DNA of 64,000 nt from Pseudomonas sp. BBP2017 (GTDB lineage Bacteria > Pseudomonadota > Gammaproteobacteria > Pseudomonadales > Pseudomonadaceae), in assembly GCF_003024385.1 (NCBI RefSeq), contig NZ_PVZN01000003.1, positions 274,166 to 338,165 on the forward strand. Direction: 5' to 3'. Each line of letters begins with the position of its first letter. Position 1 is the stretch's first letter. Shown here in pieces: positions 9,159 to 17,442 of this stretch. Below the pieces are notes generated by a model. It did not search any database and was not told the DNA's origin. It saw nothing but the letters and a program-made list of their open reading frames with translations. Made by a program: the position numbers and the translations under genes.

Positions 9159-11225
9159 TTACGCATCCGGCAGTGCCTGGAACGGGGACTCTTTGTCAGT
9201 CCGCTCTTTTTTGCCCAGGGCGGCAATACCGACCTTGAGGGCGAAGAACAGAATGCTGAAGACCACGAACAGGAACAGGATCGTCAAGCCGGCGTTGGTA
9301 TAGGCGTTGAAGATCACGTGCTGCATCTGGCCGATGTCCTTGGCTGGCGCCAGTACTTGCCCGGCGTCGAGCGCCACGCTGTACTTGTTGGCCAGGGCCA
9401 GGAAGCCGACCGCCGGGTTCGGATCGAACAGTTTGATGAAACCGGCCGTGGTGGTGCAGATCAGCAGCCAGACGGCTGGCAGCAGGGTGACCCACATGTA
9501 GCGCTGGCGCTTCATCTTGATCAGGACCACGGTGCCGAGCATCAGCGCGATACCGGCGAGCATCTGGTTGGAGATGCCGAACAGCGGCCACAAGGTGTTG
9601 ATACCGCCCAACGGATCGATCACACCCTGGTACAACAGGTAGCCCCAGAGCGCCACGCAACCGCCAGTAGCGAGCAGGTTGGCACCCCACGATTCGGTAC
9701 GTTTGAGCGCCGGGACGAAGCTGCCGAGCAGGTCCTGCAGCATGAACCGTCCGGCACGGGTACCGGCGTCCACTGCGGTGAGGATGAACAGCGCCTCGAA
9801 CAGGATCGCGAAGTGGTACCAGAAGGCCATGGTGTTTTCACCCGGCAGCACCTGGTGCAGGATCTGCGCGATACCCACCGCCAGGGTCGGCGCACCACCG
9901 GCACGGGCCAGGATGGTGTGTTCGCCAATGTCCTTGGCCACCGCTTCCAGCGCGTCAGGGGTGATCGCAAAGCCCCAGCTGCTGACCGTCTGCGCCACCG
10001 ACACCACGTCGGCACCGACCACCGCGGCCGGGCTGTTCATGGCGAAGTACACGCCTGGCTCGATCACCGAGGCGGCAACCATGGCCATGATCGCCACGAA
10101 CGACTCCATCAGCATGCCGCCGTAACCGATGTAACGGGCGTTGGTTTCGTTATCCAGCAGCTTGGGCGTGGTGCCCGAAGATATCAGCGCGTGGAAGCCC
10201 GACACCGCGCCACAGGCGATGGTGATGAACAGGAACGGGAACAGGGTGCCCTTCCACACCGGGCCAGTGCCGTCGGTGAACTGGGTCAGCGCTGGCATTT
10301 TCAGCTCAGGGGCGATGATCAGGATACCGATGGCCAGGCCAACGATGGTGCCGATCTTGAGGAAGGTCGACAGGTAGTCACGTGGTGCCAGCACCAGCCA
10401 CACCGGCAGTACTGCGGCGACAAAACCGTAACCCACCAGCATCCAGGTGATCTGCACACCGGTGAAGGTGAATGCCGGGCCCCAGACCGGATCAGCGGCA
10501 ACCTGGCCCCCCAGCCAGATCGACAGCAACAGCAGCACCACGCCGATCAGCGAGATCTCGCCGATGCGGCCCGGGCGGATGTAGCGCATATAGATGCCCA
10601 TGAACATCGCGATCGGGATGGTCGCCATGACCGTGAACATGCCCCATGGGCTCTCGGCCAGGGCCTTGACCACGATCAGCGCCAGCACCGCGAGGATGAT
10701 GATCATGATCAGGAAGCAGCCGAACAGGGCAATGGTGCCCGGAATCCGGCCCATTTCTTCGCGGACCATGTCACCCAGGGAGCGACCGTTGCGACGGGTG
10801 GACAGGAACAGGACCATGAAGTCCTGCACCGCACCGGCCAGCACCACGCCGGCAATCAGCCAGAGCGTGCCGGGCAGGTAGCCCATTTGCGCGGCCAGGA
10901 CCGGACCAACCAGCGGGCCGGCGCCGGCAATAGCGGCAAAGTGATGACCAAAAAGGATGTGTTTGTTGGTCGGCACATAGTCCAGACCATCATTGTTGAG
11001 CACCGCAGGGGTAGCCCGACGCGGGTCCAGCTGCATCACCTTGGTGGCGATGAACAGGCTGTAATAGCGGTAGGCGACCAGGTAGATGGCCACCGAAGCG
11101 ACGACGATCCACAAGGCGTTGATGGCCTCGCCACGACGCAGGGCGACCACACCCAGCGCACAGGCTCCTATGACTGCCAGGGCCAGCCACGGAATGTGGC
11201 GTAGCAGGCTATTATTGTTGTTCAT
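9159..11225 (-). CDS. cstA: CstA-family carbon-starvation/pyruvate transporter
   Basis: 688 residues and many membrane helices. Family blocks include NKHILFGHHFAAIAGAGPLVGP, AGAVQDFMVLFLSTRRNGRS and SGFHALISSGTTPKLL. CstA/BtsT proteins take up pyruvate and have been linked to peptide use during carbon starvation. The start at 11225 (MNNNNSLLRHIPWLA) is set by the family N-terminus; the open frame extends 47 codons further without support. Codons 2-5 carry overlapping AANAAYAA motifs, which suggests Crc/Hfq translational control. It forms an operon with ybdD. Confidence 0.93.
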   Translation of the reverse strand: MNNNNSLLRHIPWLALAVIGACALGVVALRRGEAINALWIVVASVAIYLVAYRYYSLFIATKVMQLDPRRATPAVLNNDGLDYVPTNKHILFGHHFAAIAGAGPLVGPVLAAQMGYLPGTLWLIAGVVLAGAVQDFMVLFLSTRRNGRSLGDMVREEMGRIPGTIALFGCFLIMIIILAVLALIVVKALAESPWGMFTVMATIPIAMFMGIYMRYIRPGRIGEISLIGVVLLLLSIWLGGQVAADPVWGPAFTFTGVQITWMLVGYGFVAAVLPVWLVLAPRDYLSTFLKIGTIVGLAIGILIIAPELKMPALTQFTDGTGPVWKGTLFPFLFITIACGAVSGFHALISSGTTPKLLDNETNARYIGYGGMLMESFVAIMAMVAASVIEPGVYFAMNSPAAVVGADVVSVAQTVSSWGFAITPDALEAVAKDIGEHTILARAGGAPTLAVGIAQILHQVLPGENTMAFWYHFAILFEALFILTAVDAGTRAGRFMLQDLLGSFVPALKRTESWGANLLATGGCVALWGYLLYQGVIDPLGGINTLWPLFGISNQMLAGIALMLGTVVLIKMKRQRYMWVTLLPAVWLLICTTTAGFIKLFDPNPAVGFLALANKYSVALDAGQVLAPAKDIGQMQHVIFNAYTNAGLTILFLFVVFSILFFALKVGIAALGKKERTDKESPFQALPDA
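11211..11222 (-). promoter_or_regulatory. Candidate Crc/Hfq target spanning codons 2-5 of cstA
   Basis: The message reads AACAACAATAAT directly after the start codon. It contains two overlapping matches to AANAAYAA, the A-rich Crc/Hfq consensus of Pseudomonas. These codons give the odd Asn4 stretch at the CstA N-terminus. Confidence 0.55.
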
Positions 11226-11407
11226 GGTTTGCTTCCAGCTAGTGGATAAAAGACAGCCTTTCGAGTCTAGCGATCCTGACAGGAAAGGCCACCCCCCACG
11301 TTGGTCTAGAGCCTTCAACGCAGGTTGAGCAAAATTCGTTATGCGCCCTTGCGCGGACCTTGGCAAGTGCTGAGCTATAGTCAGGAAGAACCCCGGAGTG
11401 CCTGAAC

Positions 11408-11773
11408 ATGAGCGACCACCAAGAACGTCGACGTTTCCAGCGTGTGGCCTTTGATGGCCCCACCGAATTGCGCCAGGGCGATCGGCGCTGGCCGGTCGAG
11501 CTGATTGACCTGTCCCTCAAGGGCTTGCTGATCAAGTGCCCGGAACCCTGGGACCCCGACCTGACACAGGATTTCGAGGCCCTTGTCCACCTGGGGGAGC
11601 AGGTAACGCTATGGATGCAGGTGGAGCTGCGCCATGAAGAAGGCAATCGGCTGGGTTTTGTTTGCCTGCGCACTGATATCGACTCATCGTGCCATTTGCG
11701 CCGTTTGGTGGAACTCAACCTGGCCGACAACCCCGAAATGATGCGCGAGCTGCGAGAATTGATCGAAGTTTAA
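11408..11773 (+). CDS. mapZ: PilZ-domain c-di-GMP receptor, MapZ type
   Basis: 121 residues made of a single PilZ domain. The c-di-GMP-binding RxxxR is at the N-terminus (RRFQR, R8 and R12), and the second motif, D/NxSxxG, is DLSLKG. Position (between cstA and radA) and size match PA4608 of P. aeruginosa. That protein, called MapZ, binds the chemotaxis methyltransferase CheR1 when loaded with c-di-GMP and alters chemotaxis and flagellar behaviour. It is divergent from cstA. The ATG at 11408 follows GGAGTG. A CheR partner is not in this window. Confidence 0.9.
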   Translation: MSDHQERRRFQRVAFDGPTELRQGDRRWPVELIDLSLKGLLIKCPEPWDPDLTQDFEALVHLGEQVTLWMQVELRHEEGNRLGFVCLRTDIDSSCHLRRLVELNLADNPEMMRELRELIEV

Positions 11774-11954
11774 AATCTTTTAGCCTGCTATCTACTTTCT
11801 CGCTCACTGCGTTTCTGTCCATTTGGACAGCTTTCTCACCCTTCCCGCCAGTCCTCACGCAGCCTTGCGAGGCCTGCGCGCGGACGTTGGAACGATAACT
11901 GCATACGGTAATCAAGCCAAACTGACTGGCAGACTGTTCTTACGCCAATCTAAA

Positions 11955-11968
11955 AATTGTATACAATT
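11955..11968. promoter_or_regulatory. Perfect palindromic operator (GntR-like) upstream of the nucleobase permease
   Basis: AATTGTATACAATT is a perfect 14-base palindrome, 68 bases before the permease ATG. A related sequence, TTGTCTACA, follows at 11992-12000. TTGTATACAA-type palindromes are typical of GntR/FadR-subfamily repressors. The cognate regulator is not evident in the window. The rest of the 11774-12035 gap shows no gene. Confidence 0.55.
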
Positions 11969-12010
11969 GTTCTGGCATTGGTAGGTAGGACTTGTCTACA
12001 GTAGCGCCAC

Positions 12011-12018
12011 AACAATAA
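12011..12018 (+). promoter_or_regulatory. Candidate Crc/Hfq site before the nucleobase permease
   Basis: AACAATAA matches AANAAYAA exactly and lies 18-25 bases before the ATG, in the ribosome-binding region, where Crc/Hfq blocks translation of transporter genes. Confidence 0.5.
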
Positions 12019-12035
12019 AACAGAGACCCTGCCCC

Positions 12036-13556
12036 ATGAATACGTCCTCCCCTAGCACGTCTTCAGCTGCACGTCCCGAAGACGAGAACCTGGGCCTAGG
12101 TGCCAACCTGGCGTACGGCCTGCAACACGTATTGACCATGTATGGCGGTATTGTCGCCGTGCCGCTGATTCTCGGTCAGGCAGCCGGTCTGACATCGGCG
12201 GACATTGGCCTGCTGATTGCTGCATCGCTGTTTGCCGGCGGCCTGGCAACCCTGCTGCAAACCCTCGGGCTACCGTGGTTCGGCTGCCAACTGCCGCTGG
12301 TACAAGGGGTATCGTTTGCCGGTGTCGCGACCATGGGCGCGATCCTCAGTAACGAGAGCGGTGGCGGTTTGCCCGGTGTATTGGGTGCAGTCATGGCAGC
12401 TTCGCTGATCGGTCTGTTGATCACCCCGGTGTTTTCGCGCATTACCAAGTTCTTCCCACCGCTGGTCACCGGAATCGTTATCACCACCATCGGTCTGACC
12501 TTGATGCCGGTTGCTGCGCGCTGGGTCATGGGCGGCAACAGCAAGGCCCCAGACTTCGGCAGCATGGCCAACATCGGCCTGGCAGCGCTGACCTTTGCCA
12601 TCGTCCTGATCCTGAGCAAACTGGGCAGCGCGGCCATCTCGCGCCTGTCGATCCTGCTGGCCATGGTTATCGGTACCCTGATTGCCTGGTCGCTGGGCAT
12701 GGCCGACTTCAGCAAGGTCCTTGAAGGCCCGCTGGTGGCAATGCCAAGCCCGTTCCACTTCGGTATGCCGACCTTCCACATCGCTGCGATCCTGTCGATG
12801 TGCATCGTGATCATGGTGACGCTGGTGGAAACCTCGGCGGACATCCTCGCCGTCGGTGAAATCATCGACACCAAGGTTGACTCCAAACGCCTGGGCAATG
12901 GCCTGCGCGCCGACATGGCGTCGAGCATCCTGGCGCCGATCTTCGGCTCCTTCACCCAGAGCGCCTTCGCCCAGAACGTCGGCCTGGTCGCCGTGACCGG
13001 AGTGAAAAGCCGCTACGTGGTGGCTACCGGCGGGGTGATCCTGGTGGTACTCGGCCTGCTGCCGATCATGGGCCGGGTGATTGCCGCGGTACCGACCTCG
13101 GTACTGGGTGGTGCCGGTATCGTGCTGTTCGGCACCGTGGCCGCCAGCGGTATCCGCACCCTGTCCAAGGTCAGCTACAAGAACAACGTCAACCTGATCA
13201 TCGTCGCCGCCTCGCTGGGCTTCGGCATGATCCCGATTGCGGCGCCGAACTTCTACGCGCAATTCCCCGACTGGTTCGAGACCATCTTCCATTCCGGCAT
13301 CAGCTCGGCGGCGATCATGGCCATTGTCCTGAACCTGGTGTTCAACCACTTCACTGCGGGCAACTCCGACCAGCAATCGGTATTCGCCGCAGCCTACGAA
13401 CGCACCATCAACTATTCGGATATCTCCGCCCTGCGTGACGGCGACTACTTCGAAGACGGCAAGCTGTTCAACGCCGAAGGCAAGGAGGTGCCGGTGATGG
13501 GCGAAGGTGAGCACGGCGAACCACCCGCGCGACGAGAGGCTGTATCGGAACATTGA
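12036..13556 (+). CDS. NCS2-family nucleobase:cation symporter (xanthine/uracil permease type)
   Basis: 506 residues with about 12-14 membrane helices. NCS2 blocks are visible: LGANLAYGLQHVLTMYGG at the start, the motif SFTQSAFAQNVGLVAVTGVKS (QN-G motif) in the middle and VLGGAGIVLFGTVAASGIRTL. This resembles the xanthine/urate branch (UraA/XanQ/UacT, COG2233). The exact substrate cannot be read from the sequence. The hydrophilic C-terminal tail (EGKEVPVMGEGEHGEPP) is longer than usual. Expression is probably controlled by the palindrome at 11955 and the A-rich motif at 12011. A bidirectional terminator follows. Confidence 0.88.
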   Translation: MNTSSPSTSSAARPEDENLGLGANLAYGLQHVLTMYGGIVAVPLILGQAAGLTSADIGLLIAASLFAGGLATLLQTLGLPWFGCQLPLVQGVSFAGVATMGAILSNESGGGLPGVLGAVMAASLIGLLITPVFSRITKFFPPLVTGIVITTIGLTLMPVAARWVMGGNSKAPDFGSMANIGLAALTFAIVLILSKLGSAAISRLSILLAMVIGTLIAWSLGMADFSKVLEGPLVAMPSPFHFGMPTFHIAAILSMCIVIMVTLVETSADILAVGEIIDTKVDSKRLGNGLRADMASSILAPIFGSFTQSAFAQNVGLVAVTGVKSRYVVATGGVILVVLGLLPIMGRVIAAVPTSVLGGAGIVLFGTVAASGIRTLSKVSYKNNVNLIIVAASLGFGMIPIAAPNFYAQFPDWFETIFHSGISSAAIMAIVLNLVFNHFTAGNSDQQSVFAAAYERTINYSDISALRDGDYFEDGKLFNAEGKEVPVMGEGEHGEPPARREAVSEH

Positions 13557-13576
13557 TCAACGCTACGGCAAAACAA

Positions 13577-13608
13577 AAGGGCCGGTGCTTATGCACCGGC
13601 CCTTTTTT
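13577..13608. terminator. Bidirectional terminator between the NCS2 permease and radA
   Basis: AAAGGGCCGGTGC pairs with GCACCGGCCCTTT around a short loop. A runs lie on the left and T runs on the right, so it can serve both convergent genes. Confidence 0.93.
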
Positions 13609-13627
13609 GATTCAGCGCATAACCGGA

Positions 13628-14995
13628 CTACTCGAACAGCGCATCCAGGGCTTGTTCCAAGCGCGTCACGGCAATGACCTGGAGCCCCGCCGGCGCCTCT
13701 TTGGGCGCATTGCCTTTGGGCACGATGGCGCGTTTGAAACCATGCTTGGCCGCTTCTTTCAAGCGTTCCTGGCCACTGGGCACCGGACGGACCTCACCCG
13801 ACAGGCCAACCTCACCGAACACCAGCAAGCTGTTATCCAGCGGACGGTTGCGCAAGCTGGACATGATCGCCGCCATCAACGCCAGGTCGGACGCCGTCTC
13901 CAGCACCTTGACCCCACCAACCACGTTGAGGAATACGTCCTGGTCATGGGTCGGAATGCCGCCATGACGATGCAGCACCGCCAGAAGCATGGCCAGGCGG
14001 TTCTGGTCCAGGCCCAGGGTGACCCGGCGCGGATTGGACAGGTGGCTGTCATCGACCAGCGCCTGGACTTCCACCAGCATCGGCCGCGTACCTTCCCAGG
14101 TAGCCATGACCACACTGCCGGGGACTTCTTCCTGAGCACGGGTGAGGAAGATCGCCGACGGGTTGGAGACCTCTTTCAGACCGCGATCGGTCATTCCGAA
14201 CACACCCAGCTCATTGACCGCACCAAAGCGGTTCTTCACCGCGCGCAGCAAACGCAGGCGGCCGTCGGACTCGCCCTCGAAATACAGCACGGTATCGACC
14301 ATGTGCTCCAGCACCCGAGGCCCTGCCAAGGCACCCTCTTTGGTGACATGACCGACGAGGAAGATCGCCGTGCCGCTCTGCTTGGCGTAACGTACCAGCA
14401 ACGCGGCGCTCTCACGCACCTGGGAGACACCGCCAGGCGCCGACTGCAACTGCTCGGTGAAAATGGTCTGGATCGAATCGATCACCATGACCTTGGGTTT
14501 TTCAACCCGGGCAGTGGCGATGATCGCCTCGATGCAGGTTTCAGTCATTACCCGCAGCTGATCCTGGGGCAGCCCCAGGCGTCGTGCACGCATCGCCACC
14601 TGCTGCTGGGATTCTTCGCCGGTGACATACAACGCGGGCATGCGCGTAGCGATGGCGCACAGCGTCTGAAGGAGAATGGTCGACTTGCCGATGCCCGGGT
14701 CGCCGCCGATCAGCACCACCGAGCCGTCGACCAGACCACCACCCAATACCCGGTCCAGCTCGGCGCTGGCGGTGCTGAAACGAGGGATCTCTTCGACGCT
14801 GACCTCGGCCAGGGTCTTGATTTGCGCCTGCTGCCCGGCCCAGCCGGTGCGGCCACTGGGCGCCGCGGCAGCGCCGCTTTCCAGCACGGTCTCGACCAGG
14901 GTGTTCCAGGCCCCGCACTCACCGCACTGTCCGGCCCATTTCGGAAAGGTCGCGCCGCACTCAGTGCAGCCGTACATGCGCTTGGCCTTGGCCAT
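13628..14995 (-). CDS. radA: DNA repair protein RadA (branch-migration ATPase)
   Basis: 455 residues. There is an N-terminal C4 zinc finger (CTECGATFPKWAGQCGEC), a RecA-like ATPase with Walker A GGDPGIGKST, the RadA-specific KNRFG motif (VKNRFGAVNELG), and a C-terminal Lon-protease-like domain. RadA promotes heteroduplex extension and processing of recombination intermediates with RecA. The start at 14995 (MAKAKRMYGC) is set by the zinc finger; the frame is open 41 codons upstream but without family similarity. It is divergent from mscL. Confidence 0.95.
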   Translation of the reverse strand: MAKAKRMYGCTECGATFPKWAGQCGECGAWNTLVETVLESGAAAAPSGRTGWAGQQAQIKTLAEVSVEEIPRFSTASAELDRVLGGGLVDGSVVLIGGDPGIGKSTILLQTLCAIATRMPALYVTGEESQQQVAMRARRLGLPQDQLRVMTETCIEAIIATARVEKPKVMVIDSIQTIFTEQLQSAPGGVSQVRESAALLVRYAKQSGTAIFLVGHVTKEGALAGPRVLEHMVDTVLYFEGESDGRLRLLRAVKNRFGAVNELGVFGMTDRGLKEVSNPSAIFLTRAQEEVPGSVVMATWEGTRPMLVEVQALVDDSHLSNPRRVTLGLDQNRLAMLLAVLHRHGGIPTHDQDVFLNVVGGVKVLETASDLALMAAIMSSLRNRPLDNSLLVFGEVGLSGEVRPVPSGQERLKEAAKHGFKRAIVPKGNAPKEAPAGLQVIAVTRLEQALDALFE

Positions 14996-15170
14996 GGGGG
15001 ACGGTCCTCGGAAAAAGGGACCATGATAGCCGACCTCGATGACCAGGGCCGCCATAGAAAACGACAAAACTATTCGATATAACCGCAGTCTGTAGTGGCA
15101 GCGCGGAGCATGAAGCATGTAGCTGAATTACACTGCGCTTACCAACCTCATCTGTTACAAGGAATAAACC

Positions 15171-15584
15171 ATGGGCGTGCTCAGTGAATTCAAGGCCTTC
15201 GCGGTCAAAGGGAATGTGGTCGACATGGCCGTCGGTATCATCATCGGCGCCGCCTTTGGCAAAATCGTTTCATCCTTTGTGGGTGATGTGATCATGCCAC
15301 CAATCGGCTTGCTGATCGGCGGTGTCGACTTCAGTGATCTTGCCGTCACCCTCAAAGCTGCTGAAGGCGATCTCCCGGCAGTGGTGCTGGCCTATGGCAA
15401 ATTCATCCAGACCATTCTCGACTTCATCATTGTTGCCTTCGCGATCTTCATGGGCGTCAAGGCGATCAACCGTCTGAAGCGCGAAGAAGCCGAAGCGCCA
15501 ACCCTGCCGCCAGTACCGACCAAGGAAGAAGAGCTACTTACCGAGATCCGCGACCTGCTCAGGACGCAGAATCGGCAGCCCTGA
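15171..15584 (+). CDS. mscL: Large-conductance mechanosensitive channel MscL
   Basis: 137 residues, typical length. The N-terminal amphipathic helix and TM1 include [22 protein letters not shown]2 is [19 protein letters not shown]; a charged cytoplasmic helix ends the protein ([15 protein letters not shown]). The pentameric inner-membrane channel opens on hypo-osmotic shock. An AAGGAA ribosome site precedes the ATG. It shares a bidirectional terminator with the convergent fprB. Confidence 0.96.
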   Translation: MGVLSEFKAFAVKGNVVDMAVGIIIGAAFGKIVSSFVGDVIMPPIGLLIGGVDFSDLAVTLKAAEGDLPAVVLAYGKFIQTILDFIIVAFAIFMGVKAINRLKREEAEAPTLPPVPTKEEELLTEIRDLLRTQNRQP

Positions 15585-15594
15585 ATCCACAACA

Positions 15595-15620
15595 AAAACG
15601 GCGCCCAAGGCGCCGTTTTT
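15595..15620. terminator. Bidirectional terminator between mscL and fprB
   Basis: AAAACGGCGCC pairs with GGCGCCGTTTT around a four-base loop, flanked by A and T runs on either side, between convergent stop codons. Confidence 0.93.
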
Positions 15621-15635
15621 GATGGTCGTCCTTCT

Positions 15636-16412
15636 TTACCAGTAGTTCTCTACGGCCACTTGCCCGGGGCGCCGGCTCAGGCTCAGGTGCAGGCCACGCT
15701 GTTTGAGCACTTGCCGAGTGTCATCGATCATCTGCGGATTGCCGCAAAGCATTACCCGCGAATGCTCCGGCGTCAGTGCCAGACCTGCGGCGCGCTCAAG
15801 CTCTGCGTTCTCGATCAGGGTGGTGATGCGCTCACTGAGGGCACCGGGATGCTGTTCGCGAGTGACCACCGGGATGAACTGTAGCTTGCCGGCAAACTCG
15901 GCCAAATAGTCACGCTGCTCCAGACCGGCGATCAGATCCAGATACGCCAGTTCCTTGGCTTCTCGCACCGAATACACCAGTTTGATCGACTCGAAACGCT
16001 CCCAGACTTCAAAATCCTGCAGGATCGAGACGAACGGTGCGATGCCGGTCCCTGTGGCCAGCAACCACAGATCGCGGCCGTCGACAAAACGCTCCAGGGT
16101 CAGAAAGCCGAAGGCCTGACGATCAATCAACAAGCTGTCGCCTTCCTTCAGACGACTCAGCTCGCTGGTGAACTCCCCTCCCGGCACGACAATGGAAAAG
16201 AAATCGAGGTGTTCGTCAAACGGTGACGAAACCATTGAGTAAGCGCGCCAGACCACACTGCCATCAGCCTTGGTCACGCCGAGGCGGGCGAATTGACCGG
16301 AGCGGAAGCGGAACCCCTGATCACGCGTTGTGCGCAGGCTGAACAGGCTTGGGGTCAGCGGCTGGACGTCGAGCAACGTCTGGCGGGTGAACTTCTCAGC
16401 ACTGGCAGTCAT
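15636..16412 (-). CDS. fprB: Ferredoxin/flavodoxin-NADP(+) reductase, FprB type
   Basis: 258 residues. The FAD site RAYSMVSSP and the NADPH site GTGIAPFVS are intact, and the protein ends VENYW with an aromatic residue stacking on FAD, as in bacterial FPR. It exchanges electrons between NADPH and ferredoxin or flavodoxin in the cytoplasm. Pseudomonads usually have two paralogues; the one beside mscL is called FprB in P. putida, which is the basis of the symbol. The ATG at 16412 follows GGAGTAAG. It is divergent from ppoR, and the 244-base gap shows no gene. Confidence 0.9.
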   Translation of the reverse strand: MTASAEKFTRQTLLDVQPLTPSLFSLRTTRDQGFRFRSGQFARLGVTKADGSVVWRAYSMVSSPFDEHLDFFSIVVPGGEFTSELSRLKEGDSLLIDRQAFGFLTLERFVDGRDLWLLATGTGIAPFVSILQDFEVWERFESIKLVYSVREAKELAYLDLIAGLEQRDYLAEFAGKLQFIPVVTREQHPGALSERITTLIENAELERAAGLALTPEHSRVMLCGNPQMIDDTRQVLKQRGLHLSLSRRPGQVAVENYW

Positions 16413-16656
16413 GACTTACTCCAAAAAACAGATGCGCCCAGTGTCGCGCAATCGCGCCAGGATAAACACCGCTGGATTGTAGTGGCATCGTTACGACCCC
16501 GCTCCATGCCCGGATTTTCATGTCTGTCAAAGATCCAACCTGGCGAAAAAGCGCTTGCGCTTGTAGCGAAAAAAACTCAGCAGCAGAGTCGGGTATTTCC
16601 TACACTGATTTTTCAAAACGCCAAAATTTGGATCCATTCAGCAGGAGGCTGTTGCC

Positions 16657-17355
16657 ATGCACCATTGGAAGGAAAAGCAGTTGCAACAACTGCTAAGTGC
16701 AACAAATGAACAGCAGATGTCTGACGTGGCAGCGTCCTTGGCACAGCAACTGGGTATGGAATATTTTTCATTCACCGCCCACACCGCCCTGGACTCGCAA
16801 CCCAGAACCTACAACAACTTTCCCGCAGCCTGGAACGAGCACTATCAACGCTGCAACTATGTAGACATCGACCCGATCGTTGCCCATTGCCATACTTCGT
16901 TGCTGCCCATTCTCTGGGACGATGACGCCTTTCGACAAACTCCCGAATACTGGGAGCAGGCCCGATTGCACGGGCTACGGTACGGCTGGAGTCAATCAGC
17001 ACACGACCCGCATCAAAACGAGAGCATCTTGAGCGTGGTCCGCAGCAGTACACCGGTCGATACCAATGAGTTCTACAATACGGCCGGGCAAACTATCTGG
17101 CTATGCAACCTGATGCACACGCTGGTGCTGAATCGACAATCAACCCGACCCACTCCTTCCTTCCATCTTAGCGCCCGTGAAACCGAAGTACTGAAGTGGT
17201 CTGCAGCCGGCAAAACCGCCGCCGAATGCGCCCGCATCCTCACCCTGTCGCAAAGCACGATAAACTTCCATATCCGCAGTATCATCACCAAGCTGAACAC
17301 CAGCAACAAAGCCGGCGCCATTGCGATTGCTGCCGTGAACGGTCTGTTGAGGTGA
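16657..17355 (+). CDS. ppoR: LuxR-family solo regulator PpoR (AHL-responsive)
   Basis: 232 residues with an N-terminal autoinducer-binding domain and a C-terminal LuxR helix-turn-helix (LSARETEVLKWSAAGKTAAE to NTSNKAGAIA). The six acyl-homoserine-lactone pocket residues of TraR have counterparts: W59, Y63, D72, P73, W87 and a Gly near 110. The HTH residues E, L and G are also kept. No luxI-type synthase lies in the window. PpoR of P. putida is described as an orphan receptor for 3-oxo-C6-HSL that affects siderophore production and fitness; position between fprB and rlmG supports orthology. A GGAGG site lies 8 bases before the ATG. Confidence 0.88.
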   Translation: MHHWKEKQLQQLLSATNEQQMSDVAASLAQQLGMEYFSFTAHTALDSQPRTYNNFPAAWNEHYQRCNYVDIDPIVAHCHTSLLPILWDDDAFRQTPEYWEQARLHGLRYGWSQSAHDPHQNESILSVVRSSTPVDTNEFYNTAGQTIWLCNLMHTLVLNRQSTRPTPSFHLSARETEVLKWSAAGKTAAECARILTLSQSTINFHIRSIITKLNTSNKAGAIAIAAVNGLLR

Positions 17356-17442
17356 ACCCTTGCCAGTCAAAGCCCTGTAGAATCATACCCCTGTAAAACG
17401 CAGCCAACTGCGCCGCGTGACCTTGCCTCAGAGCCTTAAGCC

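Noticed and set aside
8985..11204. A 739-codon open frame on the plus strand opposite cstA
   Set aside because: It is antisense to a clear transporter gene, its translation is rich in His, Gln and Arg (typical of the shadow of a GC-rich membrane gene), and it matches no family.
12270..15082. Long open frames opposite the NCS2 permease (427 codons) and radA (509 codons)
   Set aside because: Both are shadow frames in GC-rich genes whose sense products are intact and recognisable.
16500..16656. Sigma-54 promoter or lux box before ppoR
   Set aside because: The TGGC and TTGC elements near 16540 are spaced 10 bases apart instead of 7, and no 20-base lux-type palindrome is visible.
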